Assembly: GCA_028287035.1 (NCBI GenBank) | Contig: JAQBQL010000190.1 | Span: 1-12,462, forward strand | DNA: 12,462 nucleotides | Reading direction: 5' to 3' | Source of the DNA: Labilithrix sp. | GTDB lineage: Bacteria; Myxococcota; Polyangia; Polyangiales; Polyangiaceae | Part shown: positions 6,551 through 12,462 of the stretch, piece after piece | Numbering within the stretch: position 1 is the stretch's first letter | How the letters are laid out: the number at the start of each line of letters is the position of its first letter | Notes under the pieces: generated by a model | Database searches by the model: none | Seen by the model: only the letters and a program-made list of their open reading frames with translations | What the model was told of the DNA's origin: nothing | Translations under genes and position numbers: made by a program

Positions 6551-6877
6551 ATGGGAGCCAGCAAGAACGTGCTCGAGGTTACGGACGAGAACTTCGACGC
6601 CGAGGTGTTGAAGGCGGACAAGCCTGTGCTCGTCGACTTCGGCGCGACGTGGTGTGGCCCGTGTAAGGCGCTCGCGCCCGTCGTCGACAAGCTCGCCGAC
6701 GAGACGGTCGGCAAGTACAAGGTCGTCAAGGTCGACATCGACGACGCGCCCGGCGTCGCGCAGAAGTACGGCATCCGCGGCGTGCCCGCGATCATGGTCT
6801 TCAAGAACGGCGAGAAGACTGCGTCCCACGTCGGCGTGACGACGAAGGACAAGCTCCTCGCGATGTTCGAGAGCTGA
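6551..6877 (+). CDS. trxA: Thioredoxin
   Basis: Cytoplasmic thiol-disulfide reductant, kept reduced by thioredoxin reductase, that reduces disulfides in targets such as ribonucleotide reductase and peroxiredoxins. The 108-aa length is exactly that of the family. The active site WCGPC has Cys35 and Cys38, with the buried Asp29 in VLVDFGATW and the cis-proline Pro79 in GVPAIMVF. VVKVDIDD (58-65) and the C-terminal FKNGEK...GV turn are typical. The start at ATG 6551 is set by AAAGGA 9 bases upstream and by the family N-terminus; the open frame further upstream is spurious. It is divergent from an ECF-like sigma gene and followed by a strong hairpin, so it is probably monocistronic. Divergence from a sigma gene raises the question of shared stress control, but this is not shown. 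Confidence 0.96.
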   Translation: MGASKNVLEVTDENFDAEVLKADKPVLVDFGATWCGPCKALAPVVDKLADETVGKYKVVKVDIDDAPGVAQKYGIRGVPAIMVFKNGEKTASHVGVTTKDKLLAMFES

Positions 6878-6898
6878 GCGCGAGACCCACGGAACACG

Positions 6899-6937
6899 AC
6901 GCCGTCGAGGGAGCCCCTGAGCTCGCTCGGCGGCGTT
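6899..6937. terminator. Long hairpin between convergent trxA and yggX
   Basis: ACGCCGTCGAG (6899-6909) pairs with CTCGGCGGCGT (6926-6936) over 11 bp with one G-T wobble. Inside the loop GAGC (6911-6914) can pair with GCTC (6921-6924), extending the structure. It sits 22 bases after the trxA stop and 16 bases before the yggX stop on the other strand, the expected place for a bidirectional terminator. The following T-tract is weak. Confidence 0.6.
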
Positions 6938-6952
6938 CTGCCGTTTGTCGGC

Positions 6953-7261
6953 TCAGGTCTCGTCGCCGACCTTGGGCGACGCCCCGTCGGCGGGGACGAA
7001 CGCGGTGTCGGCCAGCTTGCCGTCCTTCAGGCCGAAGTAGACCTCCGCCTGGTCGAACATGAACTTCTGGCCCTCGGCCGAGGTGAGATCGACCCGGTAG
7101 GTGTTGATGAACTTGACCGAGTCCTTCAGCCACATGTCCCAGGCCTCCTGCGAGACCTCCTCGTAGATGCGCTTGCCGAGGTCGTTCCTGTACGGCTGCC
7201 GCTTCAGGCCGGGGAGCTCCTTGCCAAGCTTGCGGCACATCACCATGCGCGTTTCGGTCAT
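6953..7261 (-). CDS. yggX: YggX-family Fe(II)-trafficking / oxidative damage protection protein
   Basis: Small cytoplasmic protein implicated in Fe(II) handling and protection of iron-sulfur clusters from oxidation. It shows the family pattern: N-terminal MVMCRKLGKELPGL with the conserved Cys (Cys9), YRNDLGKRIYEEVSQEAWDMW (cf. [21 protein letters not shown]), INTYRVDLTSAEGQKF and a C-terminal DQAEVYFG. It is 102 aa against about 90 in enterobacteria, the extra being at the C-terminus (TAFVPADGASPKVGDET). The start at 7261 has no clear ribosome binding site; ATG 7246 or 7240 would remove 5 or 7 residues and still keep the Cys. It lies 80 bases beyond the metallohydrolase stop on the same strand and may be read from that gene's promoter. 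No mutY neighbour is seen, unlike the common gammaproteobacterial arrangement. Confidence 0.9.
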   Translation of the reverse strand: MTETRMVMCRKLGKELPGLKRQPYRNDLGKRIYEEVSQEAWDMWLKDSVKFINTYRVDLTSAEGQKFMFDQAEVYFGLKDGKLADTAFVPADGASPKVGDET

Positions 7262-7342
7262 GCGCCGCGTTCTAGCCGCGTCCGGAAGAACACGCCATAG
7301 CGCGGTTGGCCTGCCGTGCCGGGACCGGCCGGGGACGCCGCG

Positions 7343-8146
7343 TCAGCCGAAGGGGAGCGCGAGCTGGAACGACCGCGCGCGCCGGACGTCGAGCGCGCAG
7401 ACCGCGCCGTGCGAGAGGACCTCGACCGCGATGCGCCGGGCTCCGCGGGCGACCGTCTCGAGGGCCCGCTCGGGTGTGTTGTTCGACTGGGAGAGGTGGC
7501 CGAGGTAGAGGCGACCGACGCGCGAGCCGCTCAGCCGGGACGCGAGCTCCGCGGTCTGCGCGTTCGACAGGTGGCCGAGGCCGCCCCCGACCCGCGCCTT
7601 GAGGTGCGTCGGGTACGGACCGTAGGCGAGCATCTCGGTGCAGTGGTTCGCCTCGACGAGCGCGACGTCGCACGACGCGAGGAGACCGGTGAGGTCGTTC
7701 GTGATGCGCCCGACGTCGGTGGCGTAGCCGATCGCGTGATCGGCCGAGGCGACGCGCACCGCCACCTGCGGGGCGTCGTGCGGCACGTGCTGCGTGAGGA
7801 CCTCGAGCGAGCCAACGCGGAACGGGCGGCCCATCGCGAACGTGCGCACGTCGCGATGACGGGCGCGCAGCCGCGGCGCGTCGATGCCGGCATGCAGGTA
7901 GACCGGGCAGCCGTGGGCGCGCGCGATCTTCTCGACGCCGGCGAAGTGATCGCCGTGGTGGTGCGTCGGGATGATGGCGTCGATGCCGTGCGGCGCGAGG
8001 GCGACGCCGAGCGCGGCGAGCCGACGCTCGAGCACCTGCGGACCGAGGCCGGCGTCCACGAGGACGCGGACGCCCTCCGCTTCGACGAGCAGGCTGTTGC
8101 CGCTCGAGCCGGTCCCGAGAACGAACGCACGCACGGCCCGAGGCAT
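7343..8146 (-). CDS. MBL-fold metallohydrolase, WalJ/YycJ-like
   Basis: Metallo-beta-lactamase-fold hydrolase of the YycJ/WalJ/VicX group, thought to act on nucleic acids or phosphodiesters; the substrate is not known for this protein. From ATG 8146 it has 267 aa. Motifs: the family-specific N-terminus FVLGTGSSGNSLLVEAEG (8-25), VDAGLG (30-35), the metal-binding THHHGDH (61-67; H62, H64, D66, H67), HVPHDAP (120-126; His123), YATDVGRI (141-148; bridging Asp144), VEANHC (164-169) and YLGHLSQSNNTPE (214-226; His217), as in YycJ proteins. All metal ligands are intact. The frame runs back to a TTG at 8170, but ATG 8146 fits the family start. It is divergent from the zinc-ribbon gene, with only about 50 bases between starts. 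No WalK/WalR two-component genes are present, so a cell-wall signalling role cannot be assumed. Confidence 0.88.
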   Translation of the reverse strand: MPRAVRAFVLGTGSSGNSLLVEAEGVRVLVDAGLGPQVLERRLAALGVALAPHGIDAIIPTHHHGDHFAGVEKIARAHGCPVYLHAGIDAPRLRARHRDVRTFAMGRPFRVGSLEVLTQHVPHDAPQVAVRVASADHAIGYATDVGRITNDLTGLLASCDVALVEANHCTEMLAYGPYPTHLKARVGGGLGHLSNAQTAELASRLSGSRVGRLYLGHLSQSNNTPERALETVARGARRIAVEVLSHGAVCALDVRRARSFQLALPFG

Positions 8147-8197
8147 CCTACGGGAGGCGCGCCGCCGCAAGGAGTCGTGGTATCTTCAGGCGCTCCG

Positions 8198-10210
8198 GTG
8201 AGCGCTTCCCCTACCATCGTCTGTCCCACGTGTGGAGCCTCCGTTCCCGGGCGGAACGGCGAGCCGCCGAAGTTCTGCGGGCAATGCGGGACCACCCTGG
8301 GCGTGCCCGCGGGGGAGGCCGCCGCCGAGGTTCACGACGGGCAGCTCGACCATGGCGCGCTCGGCAAGACGCTGCTCGACGAACGAACGCCGCAACGAAC
8401 GCCGCAACGCACGCCGCCACGAACGCCGCAACGCACGCCGCACGAGCCCCCCCACGAGAGCGATGCGCACGAGCCGGGCGGCTCGAAGGCGACCCAGCTC
8501 GGCATGCCCGCGCGCGAGCCGCACGTGGAGAGCACGGCGGCGGGTCCGGCCGGGCCCGGCTCGGCGCCTGCGCTGCGCACGATGCTCGGCATGCCGGCGA
8601 GCGACCTTCCCCCGGCGCCCGAGGCGGGGGCGCGCGCCGCGTTCCCACCGGCGCAGAAGACGATGATGGGCGTCGCGATCCCCGGCATCGCGCCGAGCCA
8701 GCCGGCGCTGGCGGCGCCCGGTCAGGCGACCGGCGGAGGCGCGGACCTCCGCGACCTCCGCAGCAAGCAGAGCACGATGCTCGGCGTCGCGATCCCCGGC
8801 GTCGCGCCGAGCGTGGACGCCGCGCAGCAGCAGCACAAGGCGCCCGCTCCGTACGGCTACACCGCGCAGGGCGCGCCGGCGCCGGCCCCGCACATCCCTA
8901 GCCAGGTGCAGAACACCGCGCTCGGCATGATGGCGGTGCCCGAGGTGCCGATCGTTCCGCGCCCGAAGACGCTGATGGACGAGCCGCTTCCGGCGGCGCC
9001 CATGATCACGCCGAAGCAGGGCGTCTCGGCGCTCACGGTGGTCGCGCTCGTGGCGGCCCTCGTCGTCGTGCTCGGCGGGACGCTCGCGTTCGTCGCGCTC
9101 CGCCATGGCGCACCTCTCTCGGCGGTGCCCCAGCTCGACGAGAACGGCAAGGAGTCCCTGAAGGTCGCCTGCCCCTCGTGCCCGGACGGCACGGTGCTGG
9201 CGCTCGGCGCGTCGACGGCATCGGTGATCGCGCAGAATGCCGTGCTCCCGCTCCCCGCCCCGCTCACCATCGGCGACAACGATCTCACCGTGAAGATCGA
9301 CCGTCCCGGCGCGGGTCGCGACGAGGACGTGAAGGTCCACGTGCCGGTCGCCTACCGCGTGCGCGCCGACCTGACGACGCTCGGCGCGAAGCCTCCGGCG
9401 ATCACCGTGCGCGTCGAGGCCGAGAGCGGCACCGAGGTGAAGGTCGACGGGCAAACCGTCACGCTCGACGCGACCGGCAAGGGCGCCTACCCGGTGGACC
9501 TCACGAAGGAGACCGAAGGCGTCGGCGAGGCGAGGCCCTTCGAGCGCAAGATCCCCTTCGTCATCACGCCGAAGAGCGGGCCCGCGCAGGCCGGCGAGCT
9601 GATGGCGCGCACCGCGGTCCTGCCGCTCGCCCTCGACGCTCCCGGAGCCGAGCTCTACACGGATCGAACGAGCGTGCCGGTGGCCGGACAGACCCGCGCG
9701 GGAGCCGCGCTGACGGTCGACGGGCAGAACGCGCCGGTCGACGCGGTCGGCCGCTTCGGCGTCCGGGTCGAGCTCGCGTCGGTCGGCGCGAGGACCCTCG
9801 AGATCGTGGCCTCGGCGCCGCCCCAGGCGCCGCGCATCGCGCACGTGAAGGTGACGCGGGTGGCGTCGCTCGCCGACCAGGCGCGCGAGCTCGAGGGCCG
9901 CGGGCCCCTCGCCTACGACGCCTTCGGCGCGAACCCCGCGGGCGCGGCGGGCAAGGCGGCGGTCGTCGAGGGCGAGGTCGTCGATGCCCGCTCGGGCGGC
10001 GGCCACACCGTGCTCCTCGTCGAGGCGAAGCGCGGCTGCGCGAAGGGCGCGTCGTGCCTCACGCGCGTGCTCCATGGAGACGAGGACAAGGTCGCGCGCG
10101 GCGACACCGTCCGCGCGTACGGCGCCGTCAGGGGGTCTGTGACCGCGAGCGGCAAGACCGTGCCCGAGATCGACGCGTCGCTCGTCATGGTCGTCAAGGC
10201 CGCGAAGTGA
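8198..10210 (+). CDS. Zinc-ribbon, TMLG-repeat, single-pass membrane protein with Ig-like and OB-like extracytoplasmic domains
   Basis: A 670-aa protein of unknown function with a clear architecture. (1) Zinc ribbon, residues 9-30: CPTC (C9, C12) and CGQC (C27, C30). (2) Low-complexity cytoplasmic linker, about 32-274, with five RTPQ-type repeats (63-82) and seven short motifs of form x-T-x-[LM]-[GD], with Thr at 58, 99, 128, 155, 193, 240 and 258 (for example RTMLGMP, KTMMGVAIPG, STMLGVAIPG). (3) One transmembrane helix, about 277-298 (LTVVALVAALVVVLGG). (4) A presumed periplasmic part with a CPSC pair (C325, C328), two Ig/PEGA-like beta domains (about 405-445; 480-555, with LTVDGQNAPVDAVGRF) and a C-terminal OB-like domain (about 586-670) containing C614 and C620, a possible disulfide. 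The start is GTG 8198, just before the zinc ribbon; GTG 8177, close behind AAGGAG, is the alternative. The last bases overlap the next gene (GTGA). The repeated Thr motifs suggest phosphorylation or a linear-motif docking role; that is inference. Confidence 0.8.
   Translation: MSASPTIVCPTCGASVPGRNGEPPKFCGQCGTTLGVPAGEAAAEVHDGQLDHGALGKTLLDERTPQRTPQRTPPRTPQRTPHEPPHESDAHEPGGSKATQLGMPAREPHVESTAAGPAGPGSAPALRTMLGMPASDLPPAPEAGARAAFPPAQKTMMGVAIPGIAPSQPALAAPGQATGGGADLRDLRSKQSTMLGVAIPGVAPSVDAAQQQHKAPAPYGYTAQGAPAPAPHIPSQVQNTALGMMAVPEVPIVPRPKTLMDEPLPAAPMITPKQGVSALTVVALVAALVVVLGGTLAFVALRHGAPLSAVPQLDENGKESLKVACPSCPDGTVLALGASTASVIAQNAVLPLPAPLTIGDNDLTVKIDRPGAGRDEDVKVHVPVAYRVRADLTTLGAKPPAITVRVEAESGTEVKVDGQTVTLDATGKGAYPVDLTKETEGVGEARPFERKIPFVITPKSGPAQAGELMARTAVLPLALDAPGAELYTDRTSVPVAGQTRAGAALTVDGQNAPVDAVGRFGVRVELASVGARTLEIVASAPPQAPRIAHVKVTRVASLADQARELEGRGPLAYDAFGANPAGAAGKAAVVEGEVVDARSGGGHTVLLVEAKRGCAKGASCLTRVLHGDEDKVARGDTVRAYGAVRGSVTASGKTVPEIDASLVMVVKAAK
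8384..8443 (+). repeat. 12-bp in-frame tandem repeat, five units
   Basis: Five consecutive 12-base units close to CGAACGCCGCAA start at 8384, 8396, 8408, 8420 and 8432. Units 1, 2 and 4 are identical; units 3 and 5 carry one to three changes. Each encodes RTPQ or a variant (RTPP, RTPH). Since 12 is a multiple of 3, unit gain or loss would change linker length without a frameshift. Confidence 0.9.
8660..8812 (+). repeat. Duplicated 39-bp motif encoding TMxGVAIPGxAPS
   Basis: Copies at 8660-8698 and 8774-8812 match at 36 of 39 bases and encode TMMGVAIPGIAPS and TMLGVAIPGVAPS. The near-identity, including third codon positions, points to internal duplication or sequence homogenisation within the cytoplasmic linker of the zinc-ribbon protein. 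Confidence 0.85.
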
Positions 10211-11505
10211 AGCGGCGCCTCGCGGCGGTGCTCGCGGGCAGCGCCTCGCTCGTCGCGGCATGGCTCGGTCTCGGGCGTGCCGACGCCCAGCGCCTCGATC
10301 CGCGGAGGCCCGCCGCCTTCGTGGTGGGCGCGCCCCGCGGCCCCTCCCCGACGCTGCGCGGCGACGCACGGCGGTCCGGCGCGACCGCCGCTCTCCTTCC
10401 CGCGGGCACCCTGCGCGTCGCGTGGCGCAAGGTCATCGGCACCCCCGTCGAGCACCCGGCGCTCGCCGGCGAGGGCGGGACCATCGCGGTGCTCACGACC
10501 CGCGGCGACGTCGTCTTCCTCGACGCGTCGGGCGAGGAGCGCGGCCGCGCGAGCTCCGGCCTCACCGCGGTCGGCCCGCCGACGATGACCTCGGACGGGA
10601 CCGTGCTCTTCCTCTCCGGCGCCGGTGACGCGGTCGGCGTCCGGCGCGCGAGCCCGCGGCCGCGCTTCGTCGCGCGCATCGGCGGCGAGCGGAACATGCG
10701 CGCCGCGCCGCTCTCCCTCGACGACGGAGGCGCGGTGGTGGCGACCCTCACCGATCTCGTCCTCCTCGACTCCGAGGGCAACGTGCGCGCGCGTACGACC
10801 TTGCCCGAGGCTCCCGCGGCGCCGCTCCTCGCGGAGGGCGACCGGGTGCTGGCGGTCATCACGAGCGGCGCCGTGCTCGCCTGGACCCCGGGCCGCGAGC
10901 CGGTGCGGCTCGGCTCGTTCGGAGCACCCATCGACGGGGGCGCGGCGCTCGGCGGGAACGGCGCGCTGCTCGGCGTCATCGACGGCAATCACCTCGTCGA
11001 GCTCGACCTCGCACGCGGCATCCGCACGACGCGCTCGCTCTCCGCGCAGGGCCTCTACCTGGGGCCGCCGACCGTCCGCACCGCGACCGCCGACGCCGGG
11101 GCCACCGTGCTCGCGACGCTCCTCCTCCAGACGCCGAGCCGCGGCTTCGTCGTCACCCTCGACCCCGCCGGCCAGGAGCTCGCCCGCGCGGGCGTCGCCA
11201 CGTTCGTCCCCGCGACGCTGGGCGACGGCGGCCTCGCTCCGCTCACCGCGCGGCCGCACGTCCCCCCGCTCGTCGACGCCCGCGGGGTCGTGGCGTTCGC
11301 GGCGCCCGAGGGACAGGTCGGCACCGTGAAGCCCGACGGCAGCGTCGAGGTCCTCGGCGAGTCCCCGTGCACGCAGGGCGGTACGACCGGGCGGGTCGCG
11401 GGCCTCACCGGCGCCGGGGCGGGCGCGTTCGTCGTGACCTGCGAGAACGGCGTGGTCGCAGGCATCACCGGGACCGGCCGGCCGGGCGCCGCCCCCGGAG
11501 ACTGA
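10207..11505 (+). CDS. Secreted PQQ-like beta-propeller repeat protein
   Basis: A 432-aa protein of unknown function. It starts at GTG 10207, overlapping the preceding TGA by 4 bases (GTGA), with AAGG about 7 bases upstream. The N-terminus is a signal peptide: basic KRR, a hydrophobic stretch (5-22) and cleavage site ADA|Q after residue 27, so the mature protein is periplasmic or surface-exposed. It has no lipobox Cys. The body holds repeated blade-like units typical of PQQ-like propellers: TLRVAWRKVIGTPVEHPALAG, then IAVLTTRGDVVFLDASGEE, VVATLTDLVLLDSEGNVRA, LAVITSGAVLAWTPG, LVELDLARG, FVVTLDPAGQELARAG and VVAFAAPEGQVGTVKPDG, each with strands ending in a DxxG-type turn. Two cysteines near the C-terminus (SPCTQGG, VTCENG) may form a disulfide. 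Such domains usually act as scaffolds (as in BamB) or sensors, less often as quinoprotein enzymes; no quinone-site residues were identified. Coupling to the upstream membrane protein suggests they act together. Confidence 0.78.
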   Translation: MKRRLAAVLAGSASLVAAWLGLGRADAQRLDPRRPAAFVVGAPRGPSPTLRGDARRSGATAALLPAGTLRVAWRKVIGTPVEHPALAGEGGTIAVLTTRGDVVFLDASGEERGRASSGLTAVGPPTMTSDGTVLFLSGAGDAVGVRRASPRPRFVARIGGERNMRAAPLSLDDGGAVVATLTDLVLLDSEGNVRARTTLPEAPAAPLLAEGDRVLAVITSGAVLAWTPGREPVRLGSFGAPIDGGAALGGNGALLGVIDGNHLVELDLARGIRTTRSLSAQGLYLGPPTVRTATADAGATVLATLLLQTPSRGFVVTLDPAGQELARAGVATFVPATLGDGGLAPLTARPHVPPLVDARGVVAFAAPEGQVGTVKPDGSVEVLGESPCTQGGTTGRVAGLTGAGAGAFVVTCENGVVAGITGTGRPGAAPGD

Positions 11506-11513
11506 CGAGCTCG

Positions 11514-11533
11514 GCCCGTCCCGGACGACGGGC
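11514..11533 (+). terminator. Possible hairpin terminator after the beta-propeller gene
   Basis: GCCCGTC (11514-11520) pairs perfectly with GACGGGC (11527-11533) across a 6-base loop, starting 8 bases after the stop codon. No T-run follows, so it may be a weak stop or transcript-end stabiliser separating this gene pair from the erpA promoter just downstream. Confidence 0.4.
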
Positions 11534-11544
11534 GGCGCGCTCGC

Positions 11545-11573
11545 TGGCAACGCCTGCCTTTTGCACCTATAGT
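11545..11573 (+). promoter_or_regulatory. Sigma-70 promoter for the iron-sulfur carrier gene
   Basis: The -10 TATAGT (11568-11573) matches the consensus at 5 of 6 positions; a fair -35 TGGCAA (11545-11550) lies exactly 17 bp away. The A/T-rich patch stands out in GC-rich surroundings. A start site about 7 bases after the -10 falls at or next to the ATG at 11581, so the mRNA is probably leaderless. Confidence 0.65.
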
Positions 11574-11580
11574 CCGCCGC

Positions 11581-11904
11581 ATGATCACCGTTACCGATCG
11601 CGCTGCTGGCAAGGTTCGTGAGATTGCCGACGCCGAGTCGTTGACCGAGCAGGGCCTTCGTCTGCGCGTCGTGGGCGGCGGCTGCGCGGGCTTCACGTAC
11701 GACCTCTACTTCGAGGATGCCGTCACCGAGCTCGACGAGACGTTCGAGTCGAACGGCGTGAAGCTCTTCGTCGACCCGCTCAGCTTCCAGTACCTCGAGG
11801 ACACCGAGATCGACTACGTCGAAGGCGTCCACGGCTCCGGCTTCAAGTTCAACAATCCCCAGGTCACCGGCAGCTGCGGCTGCGGATCGTCCGTCAAGTT
11901 CTGA
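11581..11904 (+). CDS. erpA: Iron-sulfur cluster carrier, ErpA/IscA (HesB) family
   Basis: A-type carrier protein that accepts iron-sulfur clusters from a scaffold and inserts them into apo-enzymes in the cytoplasm. The 107-aa length matches the family. The three cluster-ligand cysteines are present: Cys35 in GGGCAGF and Cys99 and Cys101 in the C-terminal SCGCGSS. MITVTDRAAGKVREI, LRLRVVGGGC, VDPLSFQYLEDTEIDYVE and GSGFKFNNP are all family signatures. Assignment to ErpA rather than IscA or SufA is by overall resemblance; no isc or suf genes are adjacent, which fits ErpA, usually encoded alone. No Shine-Dalgarno precedes the ATG; together with the promoter position this implies leaderless translation. 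Start and stop are otherwise unambiguous. Confidence 0.93.
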   Translation: MITVTDRAAGKVREIADAESLTEQGLRLRVVGGGCAGFTYDLYFEDAVTELDETFESNGVKLFVDPLSFQYLEDTEIDYVEGVHGSGFKFNNPQVTGSCGCGSSVKF

Positions 11905-11961
11905 CGGGTCCCGCGACCACCGGCTTCGAGAACGCGGTAGCGTATCGAGCGGGGGTCGGGG

Positions 11962-12462
11962 ATGCGATTGAACGTCGGTACGAGCACGCTGGCCGACCCC
12001 GCTGCTGCGGTGTCGGCCGCAGCGCGTTCAGCGCTCGGCGCTTCCACGTCGCCGGTGCTCGCGCTGCTCTTCTCGACCTTCGAGTATGGGCCTGCCGCGG
12101 TATCCGCCGCCGCGCAGCGTGAGCTCGCCGAGGTCCCATGGGCAGGCGTCGTCACGCCGGCCATCCTCGCGGGCCCGCACATCATGGCGCGCGGCGTTGC
12201 CGTGGGCGTGATCGACTGCGAGCGCATGCGCGTCCGAGTCGGGGCGTCTGGCCCGCGCGGCACCGACGTGCGTGACGCCGGCCGCCGCGCCGCCCGCAAC
12301 GCCCTCGTCGACATGCCCTTGCCTCCGGCCGACCGCAGTCGCGCGATGCTCCTCTTCACGGACACCGATAACTGCGACGCCGCCGAGACCGTGCACGGCG
12401 CGCTCAGCGTCGCCGGCGCCGGCATTGCGTGGTCGGGAGGAGGCACCGGCGCCTGCGACGTC
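11962..12462 (+). CDS. FIST-domain sensor protein, 3' end outside window
   Basis: The first 167 residues of an open frame that runs off the window end. It opens MRLNVGTSTLADPAAAV, followed by SPVLALLFSTFEYGPA, a hydrophobic middle (WAGVVTPAILAG) and LLFTDTDNCDAAETVHGAL, then IAWSGGGTGACDV. This fits the N-terminal FIST domain (vgvStlpdpxxAv... lvlvFas... GctTxGei... lllfpD... pvfGGxAgD), a predicted small-ligand-sensing module found alone or fused to signalling domains. In typical members the middle reads GCSTAGE; here it is GVVTPAILAG, so the match is loose. ATG 11962 is preceded by G-rich GCGGGGGTCGGGG, a usable ribosome binding site. It lies 57 bases after erpA on the same strand. The full length, and whether an output domain or FIST_C follows, cannot be seen. 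Confidence 0.6.
   Translation, partial: MRLNVGTSTLADPAAAVSAAARSALGASTSPVLALLFSTFEYGPAAVSAAAQRELAEVPWAGVVTPAILAGPHIMARGVAVGVIDCERMRVRVGASGPRGTDVRDAGRRAARNALVDMPLPPADRSRAMLLFTDTDNCDAAETVHGALSVAGAGIAWSGGGTGACDV

Noticed and set aside
7316..8197. Upstream extension of the zinc-ribbon gene frame
   Set aside because: The open frame continues about 880 bases upstream but is antisense to the WalJ-like hydrolase, which has intact metal-binding motifs. The translated extension is Arg/Glu/Val-rich without a domain.
11545..11565. Possible sigma-54 promoter (TGGCA and TTGCA) before erpA
   Set aside because: The two boxes begin 16 bases apart; sigma-54 -24/-12 elements need 11. The same region fits a sigma-70 promoter with a 17-bp spacer.
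9913..11832. 639-codon open frame on the minus strand
   Set aside because: Antisense to the zinc-ribbon and propeller genes and running into erpA; composition is that of a shadow frame and no motif is visible.
11814..12446. 210-codon minus-strand frame at the right end
   Set aside because: Antisense to the end of erpA and to the FIST-like frame; Ser/Arg/Ala-rich with no domain. The plus-strand frame fits a known domain and is preceded by a plausible ribosome binding site.

Overview
This is a GC-rich window (about 70% G+C by eye) of dense bacterial chromosome. There are no tRNA or rRNA genes, transposases or CRISPR arrays. I read 15 protein genes; the first and last are cut by the window edges. 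The organism looks like a member of the Myxococcota (Polyangia-like). That is inference, from codon use, GTG starts, and a large zinc-ribbon membrane protein with repeated TMLG-type motifs and an exported beta-propeller partner. It is not proven by a marker gene.

Layout. 1-2.6 kb (+): end of trpC (tryptophan synthesis), a XerC/XerD-type tyrosine recombinase, and an N-formylglutamate amidohydrolase-family protein. 2.7 kb (+): rpmB (ribosomal protein L28) behind its own promoter, closed by a hairpin. 3.1-6.4 kb (-): a probable four-gene operon, transcribed in the order ECF-like sigma factor, LpxL-type lipid acyltransferase, divergent DUF72 protein, gamma-glutamyltransferase-like protein. The last two overlap by ATGA, and both look stripped of their family's key residues. 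6.5-6.9 kb (+): trxA, divergent from the sigma gene and closed by a shared hairpin. 6.95-8.15 kb (-): yggX (Fe(II)-trafficking protein) and a WalJ/YycJ-type metallo-beta-lactamase-fold hydrolase. 8.2-11.5 kb (+): a coupled pair (GTGA overlap), namely a zinc-ribbon/TMLG-repeat/transmembrane/Ig-like protein and a secreted PQQ-like beta-propeller protein. 11.6 kb (+): an ErpA/IscA iron-sulfur carrier behind a good sigma-70 promoter whose predicted start site falls on the ATG. 11.96 kb to the end (+): the start of a FIST-domain sensor protein.

Most genes are housekeeping. The parts that look poorly described are the 8.2-11.5 kb membrane/propeller pair, with seven T-x-[LM]-[GD] motifs and a 12-bp in-frame minisatellite, and the sigma-led minus-strand operon ending in two coupled probable pseudoenzymes. 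Smaller oddities are a TrpC lacking the Glu of its ESG motif and two genes (rpmB, erpA) that appear leaderless or nearly so. No intergenic gap exceeds about 140 bases.
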